A stretch of 53,619 bases of DNA. It comes from a virus. Position 1 is the stretch's first letter. Each line of letters starts with the position of its first letter. The DNA is taken from positions 1 through 53,619 of the IMG/VR virus record IMGVR_UViG_3300020183_000101; one strand, given 5' to 3'. The translations under genes were made by a program, and so were the position numbers. The notes under the pieces were generated by a model that ran no database searches, was not told the DNA's origin, and saw only the letters and a list, made by a program, of their open reading frames with translations. Below, one piece after another: positions 13,275 through 21,461 of this stretch.

Positions 13275-16264
13275 TATGCCTGAGCTTCCGTCCAGGAAAG
13301 ACGACCAAATACAGTAACTGTATTAGCACCAAGATTAGTAACAATAATTGATAATGTATCTGGACCATCTGGGAAAATACCAGTATTTGCCGTAGATCCT
13401 CCACCACCAATAATAGAGTTTCCTAAATCTCTAACTCTATCAAGATCAACTGATTGGGCACCCGCACCAACGAAGAATCCAGCGGTAACTTCGCCACCAG
13501 TGATGGTTGTGGATCCACCAGCATAAGATGCAATTTGCGCCAAACTGGAATTAACTTCTGTTAAAGACCCACCAACAGCATTTGTCCAAGTAGTTGCTGT
13601 GCTAGGAATTCCGTTAAGAATTGCTTGTACAAGTAGGTTTGTTGAAGCCCCTCCAGTTGAAGTAATATCCAATGCACGAAGAACCAACTGCATTCGGTTA
13701 ATCAGTTCTCTTTGACCAATGTTTGCACCAATACCATTATCACAAGAAGGTGCTACACGAATTGCTAAAAGTGCTCTTGTTGCTCCTGATGTAATTGAAG
13801 TTGCTGTTCTCTGTCCAAATGTGAAAACCAGAGATTTATCATCGTCAAATCTACCATCCATAATGACAGAAGTTCCCCAGTGTGAAATAGATGGCGCAAA
13901 TGTTGGATATGCAAGTTCTATAGCAACTGGATCTAAAGCAGAAAAAGTGAATGTTTGTCCAGTTGATGCTCCCATAGAAACAATGGTAACAGATGGGTTA
14001 CCTGTAGTAACTGCTTTACTTAGTACAAGTTCTCCAGGTCTAATGGCAGTTACAAAAGTGTTATCTGGAACACCAGATCCAATTACTCTCATTCCAACTT
14101 GAACGTTTGTAGTGCTACCTGTAGCGACGTTTGTATTCGATGACATAGTAAGAGTTTGTGTGTTTCCAGGAAGTCCTCTAGTTAAACCAGTAAAAGTATT
14201 TCCAGAAATACCATTATAATTTACGTATTCATACGTCGATGCATTTCTGATTACAACGGTTCCTCTTGGAGGGAAACCTCCAGTAGATGTTACACCAACT
14301 GTAGTATCTCCCGAATTTAAAGTTGAGGTAATTCTAGTGGTTGGAGGAATACTTTCAACCTCATATCTTGCTGGTAGGTTACCAGATCTCATGTAAGCTT
14401 CGCTATTGACATTATTATTGACAAGTTTGTGGCAATATTTTACACTGCCATTGTCTGCCCTATATCCCCAACGAATGTATCCAGCACCATACCATGAGTA
14501 GTCAATATAGAACATCTGCATCTTATTGAAGTCTATACTATATCCAGATGGACCAGATCCGTCCATTTTATCAAGATTCCACTCACTCTGAGGAATTCTC
14601 AAATCAACAGTTCTTGATGCAATAACAAATTCAGCATTAGCACCTCTGTAAGAAGGGCTGATTGTCATGCTAGTGTCACTTGCAATATCAATAACTCTGT
14701 ATGACATTCCACGAATAACAATAAAGTCTCCAATGTTTAACTGTTTTGCAAAATATGTTGGGAATGAAGAGTTGGTTTGAGATACAGTATTTGAGTTTTG
14801 TACTACACTAATTCTTCCAGAAAGTTGGAATGTTGAACTTCTACGGCAAACATATGCTTGCTGACCATCATGTTCAAAGAAGATACCATTTTGCGAATCA
14901 AATAAACCAAGTCTTGTCTTAGATCCATACCAAGAATTAACAGAGATTACAAAGTTGCCAGAAGCAATGGTTGTTGTTGGGGTTGATCCTGCAGTATATT
15001 GGAATGTATTAAATCCAGTTACATTTGTAATTTCAAATGTTCCATTATATGCAGTTTCATTTGCTCCACTAACAGTAATTGTAGAACCTGGGAGAATATT
15101 ATGTTGCTCTTTTGTTTGAACTGTAACTATAGTTCCAGATGAAGTAAGTGAATCTATCTGATAATTTGGTTTTAAGATAGTACCAGAACTGACTTGAATA
15201 CCTTTACCAGACTGATAGCGGAAGTATCTTCTAGTTTGACGCACTCCCTGTTCAAAGTTACCACTTGCATTATTTGAGAAGAGAGTTCCGCCATCAAAGG
15301 GTCTATGTAAGAATTGTGCTTGAGGGAGAACATAAACAGATCCACTACTTACTGCTCCTGTAGGTGCTGCATTTGCAAATACTCTAAATGTCGTACTATT
15401 TACAATGCACGATACTGGGAAAGATCCGTTTGGTGCGTTTGATGATGCTGTAGTTCCAACGATTGCTACCTCATTTCCAATTGCAAGTCCGTGAGGGACT
15501 GATGTTACTACTGTAATATCAGTTCCAGAGTAAGTAATTGTTGGTGTTCCTCCGATTGCTGCCCCAGTATATAAAGTTCCTCTAAAAATTTGTGTTTTAT
15601 TTACATCAAATAAAGACGTTACGTTAGAGGTATTAACTGATTTACCTGTATATGTGATTGTATTAGATCCACCACCAGATTCAATAGTAAAGTTTCCGTT
15701 AGCAATGTTTAAAAAAGTATCATAAACGAAGATTGGTGTTCCATCAGCAGGGAATGTTCCAGAGGACAGAACAACTGTCACTGTTCTGGAGTTTGTATTC
15801 ATCGTGATGGTACTAATATTAGGAATAGACTCCTCGGATGGGAAAGCAAAGGGTCTATTATTAACTAGTCCAATATTTTCCCACTTGGTTGTCTGAAGCC
15901 CATACTCAAAGTCAGTGTCAATCAGAGCTTGTGGTTGAGTAACTCTAAATTTATCAACAGGATCTAGAAGAGGTTCAACTGGTTGAATATATGTAGAATC
16001 ATTTTCATAAAAAATCTGCAAGTCATCAGTTGCAGACATTGATGAAGTGTTTGTTTCAAGTGTTATCGTGGTTTTTCCTGTCGTAGCGTTATAGGAAACA
16101 CTAGCACCTTTAGTGGGATCTGCAAAATTATATAATAAGGTGCCACTAGTAACATTTGTGATGATCAGTAGTCTCTTTAGAGAGACTGCACCATCAAATA
16201 CAATCGTTCCAGCGTTAGCAGCTCCTGGAGTAAATACATAATTAAACTGTAATCTCTTTGCCAT
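13274..16264 (-). CDS. Large virion structural protein, 996 aa
   Basis: The protein is beta-rich, with a globular N-terminus (MAKRLQFNYVFTPGAANAG; about residues 1-110) and mid repeats of 'xxGNxFxITxVTGxNTFxYTAGS' type, which look like small beta modules in series. Residues around 540-640 are more globular and aromatic (YIDYSWYGAGYIRWGYRADNG). The C-terminal 250 residues are Ala/Gly/Thr-rich. No enzymatic motif is visible. From memory, T4-like cyanophages carry a conserved structural protein of this size and start; its place is probably the baseplate periphery or tail fibre. A late promoter lies upstream at 16289. The exact role is unknown. Confidence 0.75.
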   Translation of the reverse strand: MAKRLQFNYVFTPGAANAGTIVFDGAVSLKRLLIITNVTSGTLLYNFADPTKGASVSYNATTGKTTITLETNTSSMSATDDLQIFYENDSTYIQPVEPLLDPVDKFRVTQPQALIDTDFEYGLQTTKWENIGLVNNRPFAFPSEESIPNISTITMNTNSRTVTVVLSSGTFPADGTPIFVYDTFLNIANGNFTIESGGGSNTITYTGKSVNTSNVTSLFDVNKTQIFRGTLYTGAAIGGTPTITYSGTDITVVTSVPHGLAIGNEVAIVGTTASSNAPNGSFPVSCIVNSTTFRVFANAAPTGAVSSGSVYVLPQAQFLHRPFDGGTLFSNNASGNFEQGVRQTRRYFRYQSGKGIQVSSGTILKPNYQIDSLTSSGTIVTVQTKEQHNILPGSTITVSGANETAYNGTFEITNVTGFNTFQYTAGSTPTTTIASGNFVISVNSWYGSKTRLGLFDSQNGIFFEHDGQQAYVCRRSSTFQLSGRISVVQNSNTVSQTNSSFPTYFAKQLNIGDFIVIRGMSYRVIDIASDTSMTISPSYRGANAEFVIASRTVDLRIPQSEWNLDKMDGSGPSGYSIDFNKMQMFYIDYSWYGAGYIRWGYRADNGSVKYCHKLVNNNVNSEAYMRSGNLPARYEVESIPPTTRITSTLNSGDTTVGVTSTGGFPPRGTVVIRNASTYEYVNYNGISGNTFTGLTRGLPGNTQTLTMSSNTNVATGSTTNVQVGMRVIGSGVPDNTFVTAIRPGELVLSKAVTTGNPSVTIVSMGASTGQTFTFSALDPVAIELAYPTFAPSISHWGTSVIMDGRFDDDKSLVFTFGQRTATSITSGATRALLAIRVAPSCDNGIGANIGQRELINRMQLVLRALDITSTGGASTNLLVQAILNGIPSTATTWTNAVGGSLTEVNSSLAQIASYAGGSTTITGGEVTAGFFVGAGAQSVDLDRVRDLGNSIIGGGGSTANTGIFPDGPDTLSIIVTNLGANTVTVFGRLSWTEAQA

Positions 16265-16288
16265 ATCCCTGGATAATTATCTTTAAGG

Positions 16289-16295
16289 TATTTAT
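16289..16295 (-). promoter_or_regulatory. Late promoter ATAAATA
   Basis: ATAAATA on the minus strand 25 bases before the ATG at 16264; the leader ends TATCCAGGGATATG, close to that at 10919. Confidence 0.65.
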
Positions 16296-16302
16296 GATTT
16301 GA

Positions 16303-16518
16303 TCAACCACCAAGAGCGATACTGTACGCAATCGCTAAGGTGTCTATCGCAGTGCTGGAAACTGTCCCAGTTACAACTAAATTACTTGCAGTGAGAATTC
16401 CTGTAACGTTTCCATTATTATCAACATTCAAACTATGATTGATATCAACATCAGATTCTACGGTAATTTTTGAACCAGTTGTTCTTGCTGAAAGTTCGTC
16501 AGCAGCTATTCTAGACAT
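16303..16518 (-). CDS. Mini-fibre-like protein, 71 aa
   Basis: A short protein with the fibre-type pattern 'VDINHSLNVDNNGNVTGILTASNLVVTGTVSS' and a C-terminus 'AIAYSIALGG' that closely matches the ends of the mini-fibres at 22920-24051 and of the 409-aa fibre (SIGLAIALGG). The ATG overlaps the preceding gene by eight bases. It could be a trimerising cap or a subunit that extends another fibre. It may also be a remnant of a longer fibre; no frameshift is visible. Confidence 0.7.
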   Translation of the reverse strand: MSRIAADELSARTTGSKITVESDVDINHSLNVDNNGNVTGILTASNLVVTGTVSSTAIDTLAIAYSIALGG

Positions 16519-17305
16519 TTGGAATATCTCCTAATTGAAGGACATCAATAATTAAAGTTTTTCCAATACCAACAGTAACACCAACACCTGAAGCGACAGT
16601 TACGTTAGGAATAACTGTAAAAATGAATGTACTTCCATCACCAGCATTTGTAGTATCAAGTGTGATACTTTCGGAAACCGTTGATGCAGCAGAGATATAA
16701 CCAAATAGACCATCACGGTCTCCAACCTGCTCACCAATTACACCAACGGTTGGGAAAGAGATTGAAACTGTGCCACCAACTGATACTGCGGTAACACCTG
16801 TTCCAAGAATTTTAATATCGGTAATTGCGTATCCGACTCTAGCAGTACCAGATTGAATACCAACACCTCTTGGAAGATCATCTAAAAGTGCAGCACTTCC
16901 AGTGAAGGTAGTTGCATTGACACTGGAAGCGGTAATGATTCCAGTTGCTCTAATGTTTCCTGTAGCAGTAAGATCGGAAGTATTAGTTCTACCACCAACA
17001 GTCACATTATCCTGAAAAGTTACTGCAGACTTTGGATCTACTGTGTTTGATACATTATAATCTTCAAAAATTTGAAAGTCTAATACATCTCCACCAGCAG
17101 CAGGAGATTCTAATACAACGGTAACACCATCTCTTGCAGTATAATCAGAACCATCAACTAGATGAACACCATTTCTGAATACAGAAAGGAAGTTGATGTT
17201 ATAACCACCAGGAATAGTAAAAGATGTTTGTCCGTTAGTTGCAGTAAGGCTTATCGTCCTATTAACAATGTTGGACGTAAGCGTTACTGGATTTCCTATC
17301 GTCAT
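16511..17305 (-). CDS. Fibre-like structural protein, 264 aa
   Basis: Residues about 20-90 form a compact domain (QTSFTIPGGYN, VFRNGVHLVDGSDYTARDGVTV, GGDVLDFQIFEDYNV) that recurs in the 196-aa protein at 24074. It is common in marine phage fibres. Fibre modules follow (TATGNIRATGIITASSVNATTF), then a C-terminal beta region. The gene overlaps the mini-fibre gene downstream by eight bases, so the two are coupled. A strong late promoter with the shared leader lies at 17323. It is structural, probably a fibre or fibre-associated subunit. Confidence 0.75.
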   Translation of the reverse strand: MTIGNPVTLTSNIVNRTISLTATNGQTSFTIPGGYNINFLSVFRNGVHLVDGSDYTARDGVTVVLESPAAGGDVLDFQIFEDYNVSNTVDPKSAVTFQDNVTVGGRTNTSDLTATGNIRATGIITASSVNATTFTGSAALLDDLPRGVGIQSGTARVGYAITDIKILGTGVTAVSVGGTVSISFPTVGVIGEQVGDRDGLFGYISAASTVSESITLDTTNAGDGSTFIFTVIPNVTVASGVGVTVGIGKTLIIDVLQLGDIPNV

Positions 17306-17322
17306 ATCGACCTTTTTTTAGT

Positions 17323-17329
17323 TATTTAT
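17323..17329 (-). promoter_or_regulatory. Late promoter ATAAATA
   Basis: ATAAATAACTAAAAAA on the minus strand, 17 bases before the ATG at 17305; fourth copy of the shared leader. It overlaps the stop codon of the oxygenase gene upstream. Confidence 0.75.
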
Positions 17330-17985
17330 GTCTGATAGCAATTAACCTCACCCTTTGCCCAGAAAATAATCTGAAAAACTCTACGTGCAATATTAGATTT
17401 AACTTTAGTTACAGTATGCCAGTTCCTATAGTCTTTTGAGTTCTTGAAAAGAATACTAGAGTTATCCTTATATTTAATAGTCAATTTATTTTCAAATTCA
17501 TCAATCTCTGGATTCTTATCGTTATCATTACCGTCCAGAAAAATAAAGTCTCCACCTCCACCCCTCCAACAAAGATGTGGAAAGAAGAAAACGTGTGATG
17601 CTAATTTTCTGCAGCAATCACTATGAGGGCAAAGATCTGATCCATCTTCCATGATGGACCATTCAAAACCAATATCAAAATCATCTATATTTAATAGGTT
17701 CTTAACCTTGTTAATATAGTCTTCACTCTTAAAATAATCTATAAATCCTTCCCACTCAGAATTAATCGCAGAGGTCTCAAACAAATTATCTTTAATTTTT
17801 GAGTTAAAAGATAAAAACTTCTTCTTATGCTCTCTCTGATTGTTTCTACGATTATTGCCATCAAAATCCTCAAACTTAGAAGAACTAGGATATTGCTCCG
17901 TCAATCTATCAAATGTATGAGGATTAAAAGTTTTTTCAGAGAAATATCTATAGTTCCCAATATCTTCAAAATTGAAATTGATCAT
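17326..17985 (-). CDS. 2OG-Fe(II) oxygenase-like protein, 219 aa
   Basis: The motif H121-S-D123 ('DLCPHSDCCRKLASHVFFFP') is followed by 'GGGGDFIFLDG', a strand 'SSILFKNSKDYRNWH190TV' and Arg 201/202, the complete facial triad plus co-substrate Arg of a 2OG oxygenase. Cys residues cluster beside the metal site. The N-terminal half is helical and highly charged. It is the last gene of a five-gene overlapping cassette: its ATG lies 20 bases inside the KdsB-like gene. The context suggests it acts on a sugar, a glycan or a small precursor rather than on the fibres. The target is unknown. Confidence 0.75.
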   Translation of the reverse strand: MINFNFEDIGNYRYFSEKTFNPHTFDRLTEQYPSSSKFEDFDGNNRRNNQREHKKKFLSFNSKIKDNLFETSAINSEWEGFIDYFKSEDYINKVKNLLNIDDFDIGFEWSIMEDGSDLCPHSDCCRKLASHVFFFPHLCWRGGGGDFIFLDGNDNDKNPEIDEFENKLTIKYKDNSSILFKNSKDYRNWHTVTKVKSNIARRVFQIIFWAKGEVNCYQT

Positions 17986-18670
17986 AATTTAAATACGTTT
18001 GAACTACAGACAAATCAGCAGGAACATCAACTCCATGAGTAAAATGATCAATCGCATGACAATTGTATTCGTACCCGATTTCTATCCACTTCATCGGATG
18101 AATTTTTTCCAAAACTTCTAAATTAGTTTGTGGTATTGACATAAAATTTTTTAACTGATCTCTAGTGTAAGAATAAACACCAACATGCCTATAACCAGTA
18201 TTCAAGGGGTGACGAGTTATATAAACAATTTTTTTCTGGTAATCATCGGCAATTGCTTTACAGATGTTTTTATCTGCTATTTGAAATTGATCTAAAGGTG
18301 ATATCAAACAAGTTGGATTTTTAGTAATCAAACTTTTTTCGTATAGTCCAATCAAATCTTTTTTAGTAACCAGAGGTTCATCCGCTTGAAGTTCTACAAT
18401 CCTATTCGTTTTAATCTTAGAAATGTACTCGGATATTCTCTCAGTAGAATTATTATGATTACCCGTTATTTCAACAAATATTTTGTTCTTAATACATTCA
18501 TTCAAAATATCGTGATGATCTGTTAAAACGATAACATTATCCTTTCCAAAGGCATCAATTGCATTCCTTGCAGTATGAACAACCATGGATGTTCCGTTGA
18601 TCTTAGAAAGTGCTTTTCCAAAGAATCTAGTGCTACCAAGTCTTGCTGGAATTAAGCAAGTGACATCCAT
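17966..18670 (-). CDS. CMP-Kdo synthetase-like cytidylyltransferase (KdsB-like), 234 aa
   Basis: Residues 7-15 (IPARLGSTR, then FFGKALSKI) match the CTP-binding loop of 3-deoxy-manno-octulosonate cytidylyltransferases. 'VELQADEPLV' matches the Mg-binding QGDEPL motif. 'ITRHPLNTGYRHVGVYSYTRDQL' and the final 'GVDVPADL' match later family motifs. The length (234 aa) is close to the usual ~250. One difference: the family's LEQLR segment is replaced by 'LEKIHPMKW', so the sugar acid may not be Kdo itself. The reaction would be CTP + acidic sugar to CMP-sugar. It overlaps its neighbours on both sides and points to surface-glycan work. Confidence 0.85.
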   Translation of the reverse strand: MDVTCLIPARLGSTRFFGKALSKINGTSMVVHTARNAIDAFGKDNVIVLTDHHDILNECIKNKIFVEITGNHNNSTERISEYISKIKTNRIVELQADEPLVTKKDLIGLYEKSLITKNPTCLISPLDQFQIADKNICKAIADDYQKKIVYITRHPLNTGYRHVGVYSYTRDQLKNFMSIPQTNLEVLEKIHPMKWIEIGYEYNCHAIDHFTHGVDVPADLSVVQTYLNYDQFQF

Positions 18671-19434
18671 AGGTCTCTATAAGAATTACCATACATCGTA
18701 CCACAGGTATTACAGTTTTTGCAAGGAGAAATGTCTCTATTTTCTAAAAGAACTTTCCTATACTTTTGATAGGTCAAATCCTTCCAGACATCCATAAGAT
18801 GATTAGAGAATATATTTCCCAAGATATACTTTTTAGACCAGTCCTGAGGGCATAGGTAAGTGTCTCCGTTGTGATTAATGTACATGTAATATAATGGATA
18901 GTTACAAGGTTTTGTTACATCAATTTCTCCACCATAATTCACATATCCAGATCTATTTGTAAGAGTATCAAAAGACTGCCATCTTTCTCTTAGAGAATAA
19001 CTCAGACCATTCAATAAACTCTCAAATTTTTCTATTTGATGCGGACCATCATACATGCTAATAGAAACATGATCAGGTAGTTCCGCAATTTCTCTTGTCA
19101 GAAAATCACCATTCGTAACTAACTCTGCAGTCCATTTGGTACTTTTGACTGCTTTAATAATTTCCGAAACATTTGGATTTTGTAAGGGTTCGCCAAATCC
19201 ACAGAAACAAAGAATTCCTTCAAATCCAATTTCCTCCAGATCCTTTTTAATTTTCAGTGCCTGTTCAACAGACATGTATGATCCTTCATCTTTCCAACCA
19301 TGCGCTCTAGGGCAGAAATCACATTTACGATTACAAGTTGGACTGATGTTGATCTCAAGAAATGATGGAATAGGATGCCCATCAAATAAAATAACTTTAT
19401 CCGTTCTTTCTTTTTTCCAAGTTTTATAGTCCAT
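18652..19434 (-). CDS. Radical SAM enzyme with SPASM-like C-terminus, 260 aa
   Basis: The start is the ATG at 19434, sharing one base with the upstream stop (TGATG). C34-NRK-C38-DF-C41 is the CxxxCxxC motif that binds the 4Fe-4S cluster and SAM. 'CFCGFGEPL' is the GGE-type strand. The C-terminus carries 'KPCNYPLYYMYINHNGDTYL' then CPQDW and CKNCNTC, the Cys pattern of SPASM/Twitch domains that hold extra FeS clusters. Such enzymes modify peptides, sugars or cofactors by radical chemistry. In this cassette a sugar or a peptide on a surface structure is plausible. The family call is firm; the substrate is unknown. Confidence 0.9.
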   Translation of the reverse strand: MDYKTWKKERTDKVILFDGHPIPSFLEINISPTCNRKCDFCPRAHGWKDEGSYMSVEQALKIKKDLEEIGFEGILCFCGFGEPLQNPNVSEIIKAVKSTKWTAELVTNGDFLTREIAELPDHVSISMYDGPHQIEKFESLLNGLSYSLRERWQSFDTLTNRSGYVNYGGEIDVTKPCNYPLYYMYINHNGDTYLCPQDWSKKYILGNIFSNHLMDVWKDLTYQKYRKVLLENRDISPCKNCNTCGTMYGNSYRDLWMSLA

Positions 19435-19937
19435 CAAAAATAATTAAAGTTGAGGGTAATTCTTCTCCAATCATCAGTACAGTTTGTGCTGTTATGAAGA
19501 ATGTTCGACTTAAATATTGCCAGACGATTTTCTACGCTTTCAATTTTTGCACCATCTTCAAGTGCGGTGTATCCATTATTGGAATTAACATAATAGACTG
19601 CAACAAAAAGATCATGAGGCGAATCATAATGCTTCCCATGAGTTACAAATTGATTTTGATTTACATATAAGTTTCCTTTCACCCTAGACAATGCTTTTGG
19701 TTTTAAAATATTTAAGATTGGAAGTAGAATTTGATAATCTCTAGAGACATGAACATTATAATCAGTATGATATTCAAAGAAAGTGTGATAGAAATAAGAA
19801 AATGGAAATGCCTTTTCCTCTATGTCCTCAGTGATATTTTCTTGAAAATACCAATCACAATGATTCATCATGTAATCTTTTAGTTGAAAAAAATGCTCTG
19901 GAGATAAAGCATTATCAATGACCTCATAATTTTTCAT
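19434..19937 (-). CDS. 2OG-Fe(II) oxygenase-like protein, 167 aa
   Basis: A small member with H103-Y-D105 ('THGKHYDSPHDLFVAVYYVN'), 'ENRLAIFKSNILH148' and Arg 158/159 in 'DDWRRITLNFNY', so all the expected ligands are present at normal spacing. Its N-terminus 'YEVIDNALSPEHFFQLKDYM' is a common opening of phage-encoded oxygenases. It overlaps the gene before by 14 bases and the radical SAM gene after by one. Position two in the cassette suggests it works on the same product as the radical SAM enzyme and the cytidylyltransferase. The substrate is unknown. Confidence 0.8.
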   Translation of the reverse strand: MKNYEVIDNALSPEHFFQLKDYMMNHCDWYFQENITEDIEEKAFPFSYFYHTFFEYHTDYNVHVSRDYQILLPILNILKPKALSRVKGNLYVNQNQFVTHGKHYDSPHDLFVAVYYVNSNNGYTALEDGAKIESVENRLAIFKSNILHNSTNCTDDWRRITLNFNYF

Positions 19938-21009
19938 AAAAATCTTTTGCTTTCTGAGAAATAGTTACTGGTTTAAAATATTCACAATTTTCTTTTGTCT
20001 TTTCAAATAAATCATGAGGTTTGTTGAAAGGGAGTACCTCATAATCCTTATGCTTATCCCCTGTTAGTCTAACATAGTTTTCGTGCAACACCAATAGGTC
20101 ATCATACAGTTGTTCAGGTGGTTTAATTCTGTCAAGAGAGAGGAAGTTATAAATCCAGTAATTCTTGTCCTCAAGATCATTCACAAAAACATCCTGAGCA
20201 TAAGTCATAAAGTCTCGCCAAATCTGAGGTTTTCTATCCCAAGAAACAGTATATGTTTTTGAAGTTGCTTCATGAAATTTTCTCTGATTTTTTAAATCCC
20301 CAAGATCATCTGGTAGATCTGGTTGATAATGTATATCACTCTTGTATATTTTTACAGGTTTTTTACAGAAAGCAGCATATACCATACTAGAAGTCATCCC
20401 ATTAGTATAGACAACTTCTGATAATTCTAGAATATTTTTTTGTTTCTTTCTCCAATCAACATCAAATCCATTGAATCCTAAACAGTAAATCTTATCAACT
20501 ATTTCTCTCGGATAATGAGTCCAATAATATTCGTAGTCTTCTGGAAATGCAATATAAACTGGATTATCATGTCCCAACCCTTTAAGTTCATCAATTAAAT
20601 CTTTAATTTTTTGAGGATCTTTAGACAACCAAGTTTTAAATGGATTATCTCTCTTCGGTAAAAATACAGTTTGATATCTAGGAGTTGCTTTTATCGCATG
20701 AGAATCGTAAAGATACTCTGCATATGCAAAGGGAGAACAACCACCATAACGACCCCTCTTCTCTACTTTTTTATTACACTCATTACCCCAAAAATACTTA
20801 GCACTAGGGTATCCCATGATTTCACACCATGGAACTGGATTAAAAAAATTTTCTATACCAACACTATTATTTGTTAAAAACAAAAAATTAGATCCACACC
20901 AATCATTTAAGATTGTTTTTTGAGAAAAAGATGAATGTGGATCTAATTTTGTTTCTCTATTTACAAATATATTTCCGTTGATATCAAAATCAATTATTGG
21001 TAGATGCAT
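19924..21009 (-). CDS. Glycosyltransferase-like protein of unknown function, 361 aa
   Basis: No firm family. The mid region has the layout of a GT-B type nucleotide-sugar-binding domain: a strand 'HDNPVYIAFPEDY', 'VDKIYCLGF', then 'LSEVVYTNGMTSSMVYAAFC' followed by KKPVKIY. The last part resembles the 'xxTxxSSxxxxAxxxGKPV' loop of capsule- and Kdo-type glycosyltransferases. The N-terminus (MHLPIIDFDINGNIF) and C-terminus are charged and helical. It is the first gene of the five-gene cassette and so sets its context. A transferase using the CMP-sugar made by the KdsB-like enzyme is the simplest reading, but it is inference. Confidence 0.65.
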   Translation of the reverse strand: MHLPIIDFDINGNIFVNRETKLDPHSSFSQKTILNDWCGSNFLFLTNNSVGIENFFNPVPWCEIMGYPSAKYFWGNECNKKVEKRGRYGGCSPFAYAEYLYDSHAIKATPRYQTVFLPKRDNPFKTWLSKDPQKIKDLIDELKGLGHDNPVYIAFPEDYEYYWTHYPREIVDKIYCLGFNGFDVDWRKKQKNILELSEVVYTNGMTSSMVYAAFCKKPVKIYKSDIHYQPDLPDDLGDLKNQRKFHEATSKTYTVSWDRKPQIWRDFMTYAQDVFVNDLEDKNYWIYNFLSLDRIKPPEQLYDDLLVLHENYVRLTGDKHKDYEVLPFNKPHDLFEKTKENCEYFKPVTISQKAKDFYEKL

Positions 21010-21025
21010 TAAAATTTCAAAACTC

Positions 21026-21034
21026 TATTTTATA
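21026..21034 (-). promoter_or_regulatory. AT-rich promoter candidate for the five-gene cassette
   Basis: The minus strand reads TATAAAATA 17 bases before the ATG at 21009. It resembles both a sigma70 -10 (TATAAA) and a late box with one extra A; TTGGAC lies 18 bases before TATAAA. Neither match is good, so the class is open. Confidence 0.3.
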
Positions 21035-21041
21035 TATTTTA

Positions 21042-21452
21042 TTACTCTTCCAGTCCAACTACATTTCCATTTTCATCAATAACTAAACCTTGAGTTCCTT
21101 CTCCACCATTATTTGGTGGTCCTTCAACAGAAATCCAAATTTTGTGTCTATCGTCATAATAGTATTCTGATTCATTTCCTGGGCAAGGAACCGCTGGCAC
21201 CCACTTAAATGTTTCCAGATCAAGAGTTCTAGACCCTGCTACGTCAAGAGCATTTTTCTCTTCAAAAGCATCATACTCTGGATGATACTTTGCTCCGATG
21301 CAGGCAAAGTTTTTTCTAGAACCACCATCTCTCCAAGTTTGAATCCATTCTGTGGCGTTTGGGAAAGTATTGATTACCTCTTGAGAAGCAACGATAACTT
21401 CCTCAATAATATGATTGCCATTTACTCTTGCAAAATACGTTAAATCTTCCAT
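21042..21452 (-). CDS. Marine-phage conserved protein, 136 aa
   Basis: It opens 'LTYFARVNGNHIIEEVIVA' and holds 'WIQTWRDGGSRKNFACIGAKY' followed by 'HPEYDAFEEK' and 'FKWVPAVPCPG'. This corresponds to a protein type I recall as widespread in marine T4-like phages (start 'YAKVxxGxVxxVIVA', then 'RKNYAGIGYxYD'), usually near tail genes. The C-terminal 20 residues (TQGLVIDENGNVVGLEE) look like a short tag. It could be a minor virion protein or a fibre-associated factor. No catalytic motif is seen. It sits nine bases after the glycine-rich protein gene. Confidence 0.7.
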   Translation of the reverse strand: MEDLTYFARVNGNHIIEEVIVASQEVINTFPNATEWIQTWRDGGSRKNFACIGAKYHPEYDAFEEKNALDVAGSRTLDLETFKWVPAVPCPGNESEYYYDDRHKIWISVEGPPNNGGEGTQGLVIDENGNVVGLEE

Positions 21453-21461
21453 AATTCAATT

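Noticed and set aside
13719-14102. A 127-aa plus-strand frame
   Set aside because: It lies wholly inside the 996-aa structural gene on the other strand. The Thr/Ser/Val-rich product is a mirror of repetitive coding sequence, with no ribosome site.
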